Shown piece after piece: positions 10,660 to 21,921 of a stretch of 64,000 nucleotides of DNA (positions are counted from its first letter, which is position 1; each line of letters begins with the position of its first letter). The notes below the pieces were generated by a model. It was not told where the DNA came from. It worked only from the letters and a program-made list of their open reading frames with translations, and did not search any database. The stretch is taken from positions 94,314,048 to 94,378,047 of the forward strand of contig OX393549.1 of the NCBI GenBank assembly GCA_947650365.1, in the 5' to 3' direction. This stretch comes from Chamaelirium japonicum (taxonomy: Eukaryota > Streptophyta > Magnoliopsida > Liliales > Melanthiaceae). The translations under genes were made by a program, and so were the position numbers.

Positions 10660-13603
10660 TTATCCTTGCTCGATTGGTTTCTTACAAGCTCTTCTATTGT
10701 GCCCAGTCTGTTTACATCTGCCATACTTTACGGTCTTCCGTTCTTTACCTTGTGATAATATTCTTTTTTTCTTTGGCCTCCCTGGTGGAGTCTTTCCCTT
10801 AGGTGGTAGCAATTGATCATCTTTAACTATGTTATCTAAAATCTCCCACTGATTTTTATCAGAAACTGGGTAGATGGACTCTTCATACGTTGATCTATAA
10901 TTATTCGTCCAATAATAGTGGGCACAGTATGAATATGGGTCCATCTTAAAATGTGAAATTCCAACTAAAGCATGAGAGCATGGTATCGCCATTACGTCAA
11001 ATTTACGGCAAGTGCAAGTTCTCCTGCTTAACATAACTTTATCCTCAAATTCTAATGATCTAACCATAAACTCATCATGATTAATAGGATGGCAAGCCGT
11101 TGCACGTGCACTTTTCATTTCATTACACAACTCCTTTTCAGCCCAAGTTGTAAGTTTTGTTGTCAATCCGGATGACATATTTCTACGCTTGAACCACATA
11201 CCCTAAAGCTTTAAGCGAAATTCCTCAATAAGCATGATGATAGGATACTCTCTGACATCTTTCAGAACATTGTTATAGCTTTCAGAAGTGTTTGTTGTAA
11301 TAATATTAAATCTTCTTTCTTGAAAGTATGTCGTTGTCCACTTCTCTCTATCAATCTCATTTAGCCATTCATAAGCATCACTATGCACATCTCTTATGGT
11401 TGCCATCATTTGATGAAAAATTATAGGCCTAGTTGCCTTCGCAGCTGTATAAAAATAAGGATATAACCTGTTGAGCTTGAATTTGGCATACATATTTTGT
11501 GCTATGTGGAATGCACAATAACCATTAAATGCACGTGGGAAGACTTCAGGAACTTGAGTTAGTAAAGCCTTGTGTCGATCTGATATTATCACTAACCTCT
11601 CCATAGGACCCAAGGCATCCCGCAAGTGAGTCAAAAACCATCTCCAACTATGGTTGTTCTCAGATTCTCCAATTCCCAAAGCGATTGGGAATATATGATT
11701 ATCACTGTCCAATGTTGTCGCTGTAAATAAAATACCTTTATATTTGCCCTTAAGTTGTGTCCCATCAACTGCGATTACCGGCCGTAAGGTATTTCTTTGA
11801 AAACTACGTAGGCATGGGCCGAGAGCTAGAAAAAAACGTTTGAATCTTCCTCCTTCTCGTAAAATTTTCGTAATGGTTCCAGGATTTTTTTTCTGTAGCT
11901 CGTGATAGTATGCCGGAAGCTGCTTGTATGATCCCTCATATGACCCTCTCAGAAGTTTTATAGCAATCTCCTTTGCCTTCCATGCCTTCTTATAACTGAT
12001 CTTTACACCAAACTCCTTTTGCACATCACATATAATTGCTTTCGGAGCATACGATACGTTTCCCTCTAATCGATGCTTTACAAACTCACTTATTAGATCA
12101 CTTGTAGCTTGCTGATGATCCTCACCTCGTTTTGCCATCGAGCATTTGTGTTCACTCTTTAGGGACTTAATCTGGAATACTGCAATCCCCTTAAGTATAG
12201 ATGCATGCAATCTCCATGTACAGTTTTCACCTTTGCATATGATAGTATATCTTTTTGGAGTGGAATCTAAAACCTTATACTCAAAATTTGAATATAAAGT
12301 ATACTTGTTTAGCACCTTAATCATGCTCCCCTTGTCCTTAAACATCTGATAGAGGTGGATTTCATGGTAATTATCCTTTATTTGTATATCGGTCAAAAAT
12401 TCCTTCTGAACATATATATCTTCGAACCCTGCTAGTGAATCAGATATTATCGGTTGCTCAATCTTTGTCAGTTCTACTGTTGATTGTTCAATCTGAATAT
12501 TTTCTATCCAACTATAATTTTCAATATATATCGGATCATTTATGGTATAAGTCCTGCAAACAAAAATAAAACGATAAGTTGGAGCATAGAAAACATATTT
12601 AGACCTTCATAATAGCATAAAGATATCATTACCTAAAGGCAGACGGTGATGGCATTGGGGCTTTACTCCGGGATTTAGTGCTTGTATATGTGTCTTTTGG
12701 ATGCAATTTTATATAAACTGATGGGTTTTTCACAATAACTGGATTATTCTTAACAACATCAGCAAGTAATGCATTTAGTACACCACAACAATAGCTGGGA
12801 ACGACATTTAGATCTATATCCAAGTGGTGATCATCAGATATAATCGGCCCACGTGTCACACCTTCATAAGAAAACCTACAATTATATGAATCATATATCA
12901 TAATTTGAAAAATATAGTTCATATTGAGTATTTGAAAGTAGAAGGTATAATAATGTACATTTTCTCTTCCATAGCAACGTCATCGATGGCTGGGTCATCC
13001 ATGGTAGTGTCATAAATGAGACTGTCATTTAAAGATTCCTTCGCAGTGATATTAGGCTTAATATAATGATTGCATTTATGAATATTTGTATCTTCAGAAG
13101 TTCCAGCAATGTTAGCAGTAGATATATATGCTGAATCATTCAAATATTCTTCTGAATCTTCTATCTTAGCAATTGAAGAAAAGGGAAAAGCATGAGACCG
13201 AAAAAACTTTGGGAAAAACTTTTTCTTTTTCGTCTATCTTCCTCTTACAAGTAGATATTGGAATAGAAACATATTTGGAGCATTTACGGTTTCTTGTTAC
13301 TAGTAATGGGATATTGGACATCATATTGCGTATATTGTGGGCAATGAACGCGCATACATCATCGTTATCCACAATCTCTATAGGCGGACAAGGGATCGTA
13401 CTTGGATACAAAGCTTTAAGAGAAATGTCATATTCTTCGACGTCAGACTTTGTTATCTGATAGATTTTCTGAATAAGTTGGTCATAGTCGCTTGATGAAG
13501 ATAAAAGAAAAGTTTTGGATATTCCCCCCTGGTGCTGGTATTTATTTTTGACTTGAATGAATTCTCCATCATAGATACAAAGAATCGGTAATAGTGAATC
13601 CAT
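10660..13603 (-). pseudogene. MURA-type MULE transposase, interrupted by one in-frame stop
   Basis: Minus-strand gene with an N-terminal exon starting at 13603 (MDSLLPILCIYDGEF), a second exon ending at 12959, a third at 12875-12633 and a long exon 12553-10660. Splice joins at 12959/12875 and 12633/12553 keep the frame. Domains in order are a MuDR-type DNA-binding region ('YTIICKGENCTWRLHAS'), the MULE transposase core ('DGTQLKGKYKG', 'VIISDRHKALL', 'CAFHIAQNMY'), a SWIM zinc finger ('CTCRKFDVMAIPCSHAL') and a C-terminal zinc knuckle. Two clear defects are seen. A TAG codon at 11205-11203 stops the frame between the core and the SWIM finger, while the same frame continues downstream. The knuckle reads 'YGRCKQTGHNRRAC', so its first cysteine is tyrosine. 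A frame change near 13175 may be a small indel. It would cut and paste the element in the nucleus if restored; this copy is probably inactive. Confidence 0.9.
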
Positions 13604-13867
13604 GCCTGAAAATGATAAGCGAATGAAACTGGCATAAGGCACAATGTATTAATTTTTGTAATAGTTAAAGCAAGTCCTAACATAAATAGTTGAGCTGTAT
13701 GTAAGTATCTATTTTGAATCTAGCATCCAACGCATGCATGCTTATGTTATAAAGAAGATGTTTAAAAATAATGATCTTGTATCCAACACAATATTATTGA
13801 GTTGATTCTTGCATTCACTATTTCAAAATCTTTATCATGGATCTCAAATCATCTCCACACAAACGCA

Positions 13868-14727
13868 AAGTTATAAAAAAATTTCAGTAAGTGCTGGAGA
13901 TGATCTTATGTAAGTCCATCTCATGCAGTACATAACTTTAAATGCGTCGAACTCAAGTGAACTTGTGTCGAGCGTAAATAATACTACAATAGATCCATTG
14001 ATTTTGCATACATAAATTTACTGCATTAGATCTCAATTTTATGAAAATATTTTTGTATTCGATTCAAGTATGACTTGCGGTTTGAAACATATAACAAAAT
14101 TGTTTGAAAATGGGGTGAAAGCTAATTTTAAAAATTACAATAAATTTTTTAAAAATTAATTTTAATCTTGAAAATTAAAAGCCCTAATATCATGTTCACA
14201 TCTTTATAATATCTGAAACCTATTTTTTGAAAGCCCTAAGTAGTTACCAAATCGAATAAACCTCAAATAACCATTTTATTCAAGATTTTAGGGTATGAAA
14301 TTTAATTTGTCATAATTTCACCCATGATTTAGGGTAAAAAAAAACCAATTTTCTTGTTAAATCGTGGTTTAGGGTTCGAAGATTTATCTTTAAAGGCTTT
14401 GCACTACCGTGGATGAAGATTCCGATGACTTCCGGCGATCTTCCGGTGATCTTCCGACGATCGTCCGATGATCTCCGACCAAGGAAGAGTGCCGACGATG
14501 AGGTTGCTTAGGTCGTAGGTGGGGTTTGGGAGGTCACGGAGGGAAAAAGAAAGAAGAAAGGTTCAGTTTCTTTACCTTTTGACTAGAGGGCAAAAGAGTC
14601 TCTAAAAATCCTAAATGCCTCATGTGAATTATTTGTCACGTGTCTGAGAGCAAAAATGTTACGGTTTAGAAAACTGCAGTAGTTTGGGTAATTGGTCAAA
14701 CCTGGTGCTCATTTTGGGAAAAACCTC
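13868..14727 (-). repeat. MULE right terminal inverted repeat
   Basis: Inverted counterpart of 3455-4335. It ends 'gggaaaaacctc' at 14727. The inner limit is approximate, near 'aaatttcagtaagtgctgg'. Confidence 0.9.
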
Positions 14728-14736
14728 TTCCTAAAT
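14728..14736. repeat. 9-bp target site duplication, right (MULE)
   Basis: Exact copy of ttcctaaat at 3446-3454, directly abutting the right terminus. Confidence 0.95.
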
Positions 14737-14760
14737 AAGGGGAGGGGGACCACATATGGA

Positions 14761-14796
<36 letters not shown>

Positions 14797-15532
14797 ACGT
14801 GTGAATAATCATGGCAATACCATGCGTGCCCCTATTTTTTTACATCAAAGCCTCGTCTTGCACCCTAAATTATTATTTTTTTACAATTTGGTCATTTCCA
14901 AGTTTATTTTCTCCTCCCCTCAATCCCACCCTTCCATCTCACTCCATTCGATCTCAGCCATTCTCCTCACCAAGTGAATCACACTCATCCTAACCCCTCA
15001 TTTTCATCCTACTCCTAAAGACATCATGATCGTTCTTTGTACCTGTGCGTGCAAAATATGGCTAACGCCCAACAGTGGGACCCGCAGCCCTGCCTGGGGC
15101 CCATAAAGACAGTGAGACCCACAGCCTTGTCTGGGGCCCATCGAGATGACAGTGAGAGTTGCAGTCTTGCCTGGGGTCCACACATACTATCTGGGGTCTG
15201 GTAAATCCCCTCGGGTATTTATCAAAACCCTCGATATTTCCAAACCTCTATAAATAGCAGACCCGATAAATATTCAAGGAGGCCGGACGGATAATTCAGA
15301 CCAGAATTCATTATTTTACATTCCACTTTCTGTTTTCCAGAACTCTCTGAGCCTTCTAGTGATCAGACTCCAATCATGTCTACTCCATTTTAAAATTCAT
15401 TATTTCACATTCCACTTTTTGTTTAGAACATAGAAAACAGAGGACCTATGATTAAATAACCTTTGTGTACACATCTTGTTAACCAAGGAATCATATTTTT
15501 CATCAATGTATTTAGTAAGTATGTATTTTAAA
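14737..15532. other. intergenic DNA with LTR-like promoter piece
   Basis: A GA microsatellite lies at about 14758-14797. At about 15075-15200 a unit built on 'acagtgagacccacagcc..ctggggccca' is repeated about three times. A TATA-box-like 'ctataaatagc' sits near 15249, followed by 'aattcattattttaca' twice (about 15306 and 15395). This resembles the promoter end of a decayed LTR or pararetroviral element. No partner LTR or coding part is visible. Confidence 0.4.
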
Positions 15533-15888
15533 GGGCAAATTATAAAACCTCCCCTGAACTATACACCTCATTTCATATTGGTCCCTCAACTTTATCTTTG
15601 AACAATTTGATCCCTAAACTATGCTCCGTCTGCATTTAACCCCCTTTGTCAACTTTTATTCCAAAAATACCCTTATCCTAGTAAGCAAAAATTAAATATT
15701 ATAAAATAATTTTGAGTCTTATTGGAAATTGATAAGGGTATTTTTGGGATAAAAAATTAACAGAGGGGGGGGGGGGGGGGTAATTAACAGATAGACCATA
15801 GTACATGGATCAAATTGTTCAAAAAAAAACTCAAAGAACCAATATGACATGCTGTGTATAGTTCAGGGGAGGTTTTTGTAATTTGCTC
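15533..15888. mobile_element. MITE with 9-bp target duplication
   Basis: The terminal inverted repeats pair 'gggcaaattataaaacctcc' with its inverted partner at the right end (about 30 bp, followed by more distant pairing inward). The flanking 9-mers are tattttaaa (15524-15532) and tatttaaaa (15889-15897), 8 of 9 identical. The length and duplication size fit a Mutator-derived MITE. An internal run of about 18 G lies at 15763-15780. Confidence 0.8.
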
Positions 15889-16575
15889 TATTTAAAATAC
15901 TTATTTCATATGGGGTTCATGTTGAAGATGCGGAACCAAACAAGCCACATATAATTTCAAGGTTCGTGTACAAAAAAACAGCGGAAGACAGAGCACAAGC
16001 AGCGAAGGATGGATCTGCCAAAAAGATCGTGCGCACGACCTGACTTTTTCTGGTCGTGCGCACGACGTGCAACGGCAGATCATGTGCACGATCCCCCCAA
16101 ATCGTGCGCACGACCTACTCTGGCATCACACGGGTGAGGCGCTAGCTTCGGCCTGCGTTTACGCATGAGATTTCTCCTACAACTTAGATACAAATGTGTA
16201 CTCTATTTTTTTTTTTCGTCTTCTTCTCGGTGGTGGTGAGCGTTATTCTTTGCACGTCATGTTCAACGTTCCTTCCGCTGCGCAAGAGTTTCGAATCACG
16301 ACAGTTCAAACGGTTGAACCAATGATTTAAACCGATTCAGATCGGACCGGACGCCTTTTCGATGACCGAGCCGCCGACTGAGATTTCTTTCGGTCAGTCT
16401 CCGAATTAGGTGCGTTCTGTCCACACATAGTCCAACAGAAGTTTCATAGCGACTCATGTGTTCTTTGCGAAGACGAGTATTGGTCCAAGTTTTTTTTTTC
16501 TTCGGTCAGTGGCCTGACTAGATAGGGTGAGGTTCTAGTGGCTGGTTGTAAGTGTACCAAAAGAATAAATAAAAG
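15889..16575. repeat. region with four spaced 12-bp palindromes
   Basis: TCGTGCGCACGA occurs at 16027-16038, 16054-16065 and 16102-16113, and a variant TCATGTGCACGA at 16080-16091. Spacing is 27, 26 and 22 bp. The surroundings have no supported gene. Such clustered palindromes can lie in decayed LTRs or protein-binding arrays. Confidence 0.6.
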
Positions 16576-16843
16576 TTAGGGTTATTTTGACTTTGCCCCC
16601 CAAATTTTGCCTTGAATTAGACTTTACCCCCCATATTTTCATAATTAGACTTTACACCCCAAAACTAACTGCTCCGTCAGCTAACCCCCCAAAACTTTAT
16701 TTCTTTTCCGTCAGCTCACCCTTTGTCTTAAATGGTGAGCTGACGGAACAGTTAGTTTTGGGGGTACAGTCTAATTAATGAAAATACGGGGGGTAAAGTC
16801 TAATTCAAGATAAAATTTGGGGGGCAAAGTCAAAATAACCCTA
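16576..16843. mobile_element. MITE with TAGGGTTATTTTGAC ends
   Basis: The element is almost fully palindromic: 'gggttattttgactttg' at the left and its inverse at the right, with inner pairs such as 'gctgacgga'. A TA dinucleotide abuts both ends, which would fit a Stowaway/mariner-type duplication, but two bases are too few to be sure. Confidence 0.6.
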
Positions 16844-17114
16844 AAAATCAACCCATCGTCCAAACTTAAGAAAAACATTGCACTTCCATTGCCGTTTCCT
16901 TTGCTGTTTCTACGTCAAAGACAGTGATGTTGTAGTGCTGTTTTGCTGCCGGCTATGTTTGCTGCATTTGCTTCCGGCTCAATCACAGTGTGCCATGTCG
17001 TCAATTTAACAGGGCATAGCCCAATCACGGTGTGACATGACATGCTAAGATTGGGCCGGCTCCATCACCACCCTATGGGTCTGAGATTGTTTTTTAGATT
17101 GTCCGAATAGCATT

Positions 17115-17383
17115 AGAGCAACTCCAACGACCTCGTTTGGGGTCGTTGACCCACCAAATGTGACGATAGAATAGCTTTTGAATCCCTCTAACGGCCTCCC
17201 TTAACCATCATGAGGTTCGCCCCATTTACTAGCTTGCTTGATGATCATCAGATTTTTATGTAGTAGGTAGAGAATAAAGAGGCCATTGGAGTATGAGCAA
17301 AATCCACTCACCAAATCTGCTGATGTGGCAAGAATGGCTCCCCATATTTAGCTTCTAGGAAGGGAGGCCGTTGGAGATGCTCT
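17115..17383. mobile_element. MITE with AGAGCAACTCCAACG ends
   Basis: The left end 'agagcaactccaacg' pairs with the right end 'cgttggagatgctct'. Similar termini are common in plant Harbinger- or hAT-type MITEs. The target duplication is unclear. The same right-end phrase occurs near 24555. Confidence 0.55.
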
Positions 17384-17569
17384 ACTCATTTCTCCCCGTA
17401 TCACTCCCAACAATCTGTGGAGAGTTGTATCCACGCTGCCATTATTGTTTTCGTGTGAATCATGGTACCGGAATCTCCGAGGCTACCACCTCAACGGATG
17501 GCGTATAGACAGGGTTATTACAATCTTTTTATATTTGAAGTCATTTCTATTTCACTTCAAGACAATAGA

Positions 17570-18443
17570 CACTACAATAGAACTGACCTTTTGCGGCCAA
17601 ACAATCGGCGGTCATTGTTGATACAGCCGGAAAAGATATCTAATCCGGCAGCCCACCAAACTCGCCGGAAAAGATGGAGCAAATCCGGCGGGCCACCAAC
17701 CCCGCCGGAAAAGGTCTAGCGAATCCGGCGGCCTACCAACCCGGTCGGAAAAGATCGAGGGAATCCGGCGGCCCACCAACCCGGCCGGAAAAGGTTGAGG
17801 GAATCCGGCGGCCCACCAACCCCGCCGGAAAAGATCGAGCGAATCCGGCGGGGGAGATCGATCTCCTTCCGCTTGCTCTCCGACGACGTGCTCGCAGCGG
17901 GGAGCTCTCCTTCCGCTTGCTCCGGCGTGGGAGATCTCCTTCCGCTTGCTCGGATGCCGACTCGGCGGAGAGATCGAAGCAGTTGGGGGAGTTCCCGTCG
18001 CCGGAGTTCCGGCGGAGGTGAGGGAGAAGACGATGGCGTCTTTGCTGTGTAGAGGTCTGAACATATTAAAATGATTATATTGGTTTTTACATATTAAATA
18101 AAATAAAATCTAATACTAATTACAAGTTATAGATAGTGCATGTGGTTGAGGATCTCGGTGCTTTTGTCCTTGGTGAGGGTTCGAATACCCAAGGGGGAGG
18201 GGGGCAACGTCAAGGCAGGAAGGGAACTCCCATTATTTTATTTTTTTACGAACCAACAAATTTGGCCGCCGGATTTCCTGCAGTATTTTCCGGCGGCCAG
18301 GCCGAAATAGACTGCAGTATTTCCGACGGTCAGGCCTTTTGCGACGAGACTTTATACGGCCGCCATTTGTGGCGGCGAGGCCCCCGATTAAAGGCATATT
18401 CGGCCATATATGGCCGCCGGAAAAAACTGCTTACGTTGTAGTG
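17570..18443. mobile_element. non-autonomous CACTA (En/Spm-type) element
   Basis: An 874-bp element with left end CACTACAATAGAACTGAC and right end TTACGTTGTAGTG, that is, inverted CACTACAA termini. It is flanked by the 3-bp duplication AGA on both sides (17567-17569 and 18444-18446), as expected for CACTA transposons. Subterminal parts carry inverted 'ggccgccgg'-like words. The middle is GC-rich with a minisatellite. No transposase is encoded, so movement would need a partner elsewhere. Confidence 0.85.
17635..17855. repeat. GC-rich minisatellite inside the CACTA element
   Basis: About five tandem copies of a roughly 39-bp unit containing 'aatccggcggcccaccaac' and 'ccgccggaaaagatcgag'. Open frames on both strands here follow from composition and are not called as genes. 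Confidence 0.85.
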
Positions 18444-18484
18444 AGAGTCTGGTTGGAAGATTCCTAAAGCCATAGATATAATCT

Positions 18485-18665
18485 GAGCAATGCTATTCAG
18501 CCCGAAGGTTTGTCCCGAATTCGCCGGTCCGAAAGACGTGACAGCGTGCAACTGGTGACGTTAAAGATTTAAAATCACTAGTGGGTTTCAGCCACCAGTT
18601 GCACGCTGCCACATCCTTCGGGCCGGCGAATTCGGGACAAACCTTCGGGCTGAATCGCATTTCTC
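18485..18665. mobile_element. hairpin MITE, MULE-type, copy C
   Basis: A near-perfect palindrome of 181 bp with arms containing 'gattcagcccgaaggtttg'. The flanking 9-mers are atataatct (18476-18484) and atataatcg (18666-18674), 8 of 9 identical. It belongs to the family at 2532-2713 and 2750-3001 and has the best preserved arms of the three. Confidence 0.85.
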
Positions 18666-18761
18666 ATATAATCGGTATGAATTTTAATTACTAAATGACT
18701 GCCTATAGCAAACCGAGGGCTATATATAGCTTCACCAGCCTTATTACAATGTGGGAGTCTC

Positions 18762-19034
18762 TGTTGTAGTCTAGTCTCATATCGATAACGGCCTGGTCAA
18801 TATTGTCTTTTAAATACCTTCTGTGGGCCTCCCCTTATGATCCAGGTTTTGGGTTGTGAGGGTATCTAACATGCATCGGAGCAGATTTGATCTATGTCTA
18901 TTAAGCCGAATGGGACCCTACCCTTCGTGACAAGGGTCGGACAAAACCGATCAGCTAGCCAGTATTTTCTTCGTATGCCCTCTGCGGACCTCCACTTACG
19001 ATCCGGGTTTTCGGGTGTGAGCATATCTAACGTG
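18762..19034 (+). mobile_element. decayed TRIM retrotransposon, plus orientation
   Basis: The first LTR (18762-18871, 110 bp) starts tgttgtagtctagtctcata and ends tatctaaca, matching the LTRs of the intact TRIM at 27971-28314 in inverse orientation. A second, shortened or diverged LTR copy ends near 19034 (ggacctccacttacgatccg .. atatctaac). The primer site is decayed. Confidence 0.65.
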
Positions 19035-20953
19035 TAACCATGTCTCCCACCTAGCTTTATACTTTAACCGTCGTCGTGCTACAAATGTTAGTTAGCCATT
19101 GTTTGTTGCCCTAAGTCGAAAGCTTAGTGTTGATGATTCTAGTATCTTTAATCATGTATAATTTGACATGAATGCATAGCAGGGCCGGCTCAATCCAAGT
19201 TGAGGCCTATGGCGACAACTTTAAATAAATATAAATAATATTAATTGATTTATTATATTATAATATTTTATTTTAATTAGGGCCTTTTATCCTTTTATTT
19301 GAGGTGTTAGGTTATTTAAGTAGGTTTGGGACCTCTTTTATATATGGGGCCTTTGGCTAATTATATGTTTGTCGGTTTTGAAGGCCTTCGTTCACATGGG
19401 GCCATAGGTGATCGTCTTAATGGCTTTATGGTCGAGTCGGCCATAAGGCTATTGTTCCGTGTTCGCATGTGCGAGTCCTGGCCGTCGATATCATCTATCT
19501 CGGGAGCTCCATGAGCCCTTGTTCTAGTGCCCAGTCCTCTAACCGTCTGGTTGGTCCTGCAAAATAAAATAATGGGGGAATGTGTGATCGGTCCCTCACA
19601 AAGATATTAGTTAAGCTGAAGTCCCCTAAATTAATGTGGATGAAAATACCCTCCACATCAATTCGAACTTTCAAAACGATGTCATCTCACATCCGACGCC
19701 AGATCCCACCTCCGATCTGCTCGTCGTTGCCGGAGCCCCACCTCCTCCCTCCTCACTGACGGTGGTTGTTTTCGGGCTAGGGTGCGATGCACCAGTCGGC
19801 GATGGCTACCTTCAAACTGGGGTGCGATGCACGGACCGGAGCTCCACCTCCTCTCTCATCACCGACGGTGATTGCCGTTGGGCTAGGGTGCCGGTCGACA
19901 GTGGCTACCGTAGGGTTTTCTGCACTTGCGAGATATGATCTTTCAGGGACCGCTCACCAATTAATCCTAAAAATAATTAGATAAAAAGCACTAAAATAGA
20001 AGCCTTTGAGCCAGTGTGGTATCACGTGGAGGCCCACCCAAAGGGGTGTGAAAAAAACAAAAAATTAGGTTCTTCCCTTGGTGGAACACGATAGACGGAT
20101 GTGATGTTGCTAGACCCCTGATTAGGAATATAGCCAGTGCAGCAGCACGATACCTATGCATCACACGGGGTGTTTGGTATGTGGAACAGCTGTTCCCCTT
20201 AATCCTCTTCCAGGGGTTATTATCGTCAATTATTATTTTCAATGCAATTTGATGATTCAGCTCTCCTATTGGTACAGAAACAACAGGAGTGAGATTTTTT
20301 TAGTTCCAAGTCCTTCGTTCCACCGGAACAATTACTAGCCATCAATTTTAAATCAGGAAAATCGGAATGGAAATAGACTGTTCCAGAATGATGCCAAACA
20401 CCCCCTTAGTACCTAGCAGGTCCGCCCCTTAGTATGGGCGTTGTGGGCGATCGCCTCAGGCCCCGCAATTAGGGGGGTATTTTTTATGTATATCTAGTGC
20501 TAGGGACTGAGAAATGGTTCAAAACAGGCGTGAACCTTCTCATCTCGACAAGCCCGGCCAGTCACGCCGCACGGAGAAATTTTCAGCACATCTTGCATGC
20601 CCTACAACTGTGGGGCCCACTGCGACTCAGGATATATGGAGTAGCAGGTCCTATCACATGGGGGTAGTGGCCCCCAACACTTAGAGCGTGTTGATAGGCT
20701 ATAGGCAACAGTTGTAGCGTAGGTAGGATGTGCTGAAAAATCCAGAACTTCCTCACATCCCAAGTTCAGCAGGAGATTGCAAACTTGGATTACATTCTCA
20801 GAGACATGAAGGTGCGGGCGAGCTGGATCCGGAATAAATATCATCTGTCCCTGGACTCTTGGCAGCAGTGGGTCGGGAAGCGGGCGTCTCGGTGGATGCG
20901 AGGGACCCTAACCTTAGTACAAAAGTTGGGGGTTGCTACACATGACTTGGGAG
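19035..20953. other. intergenic DNA without a supported gene
   Basis: The block holds fragments of several dispersed repeats. At about 20540-20640 and 20700-20760 there are inverted pieces sharing 'atgtgctgaaaa' and 'tacaactg', and a related piece recurs at 48360-48410. Short open frames at 19326-19514 and 19636-19938 show no family features. Confidence 0.4.
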
Positions 20954-21334
20954 TAGGGGTGGCAATCCTTGACCCGACCCGCCAACCCGACCCGAACCCG
21001 ATTGAAAGTTAGCGGGTTTGGGTTTGGCCTAAACGGGTTTGGGTCGACCCGATTGACCCGTTTATTTAATGGGTCGGGTTTAGATTTGTACTTATAACCC
21101 GATTGACCCGTTTAACAAATGGGTCGTGTCAACCCGACCCAACTCAATCAAACCCGGCCCAATCCGACTTGTCTTGACCCAAGCCGACAGGTTTACATGG
21201 GTTCTATTGACCCAACCCGACCCGACTCAACTCGACCCGCTTAGTAAACAGGTTAAACGGGTCGGGTTCGGGTTGGTTGTTTTGCCCTTATATCTATGTC
21301 TCAACCCGACCCGACCCGACCCATTGCCACCCTA
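20954..21334. mobile_element. hAT-like MITE with degenerate GGGTCGGGT interior
   Basis: The ends are TAGGGGTGGCAAT and ATTGCCACCCTA. The flanking 8-mers are cttgggag (20946-20953) and cctgggag (21335-21342), 7 of 8 identical, as expected for hAT. The interior consists of degenerate copies of acccgaccc / gggtcgggt on both strands. It belongs to a family with members at 24587, 44351, 47500 and 50674. Confidence 0.75.
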
Positions 21335-21921
21335 CCTGGGAGTCTAAATTCTCTTTGTTCTGTTAGCTCTGGTGAAGGAAGACATGCAGGTTGTTATGTA
21401 CTAACCACAGCCACATGTACCCAAAAAAACAAAAAAGACACTCAATGTTTGAGATTTGCCCAGTAATAAAACACCTATTAAGGGGGTTATTGTGGGTGTG
21501 TAGGGGGTGATGAATTAGGGTTGGCAAGTCAGTATGGCTAATGCAAACCCTAACACATTTATGAAATGGGCCAATCATCAAACCCTAACTCAAGCTCATA
21601 TAACCATATTAATCTAAATTACGTATACTAGTAAGGTTCTTTGGATTCCATGATTCATAATCCTGAACCTACGAGTCAGATAAAAAAAGTTCCTTTTTTT
21701 TTTATCATGGTTGGATTGAAATTCGAAGGAATTTAATGACCAGCCATTGATCCCAATTAAGATTCCGATGATGGATCATGCATTCGGCGATCAGATCCAA
21801 TCAGAGTTTTGAGGATAATCTTAAAAGAGATTTTTTTTTTTAAAGTATATCTAGTATGCTCCCCTACGTTACTAAATATGCTCCAATCATGAGGATAAAT
21901 CCGATGTCATAGCTTTGGATA
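21335..21921. other. intergenic DNA, no supported feature
   Basis: AT-rich sequence with short homopolymers. I see no gene or element ends before the gypsy LTR begins. Confidence 0.4.

Larger units (their letters stand above)
3455..14727. mobile_element. large Mutator-like element with three genes
   Basis: An 11,273-bp element bounded by long terminal inverted repeats of about 0.86-0.88 kb (3455-4335 and 13868-14727), both starting GAGGTTTTTCCC, with a perfect 9-bp target duplication ttcctaaat. Inside are an Ulp1-like cysteine protease gene (+), a GRF zinc-finger gene (+) and a MURA-type transposase gene (-). MULEs that carry an Ulp1/C48 protease are known in plants; the clean third GRF gene is less usual. 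Both large genes have disabling changes, so this copy is probably no longer autonomous, although its ends are well preserved. Confidence 0.95.

Noticed and set aside
17612..18064. GC-rich open frames on both strands in the CACTA element
   Set aside because: They are composed of the 39-bp minisatellite and flanks and show no recognisable domain.
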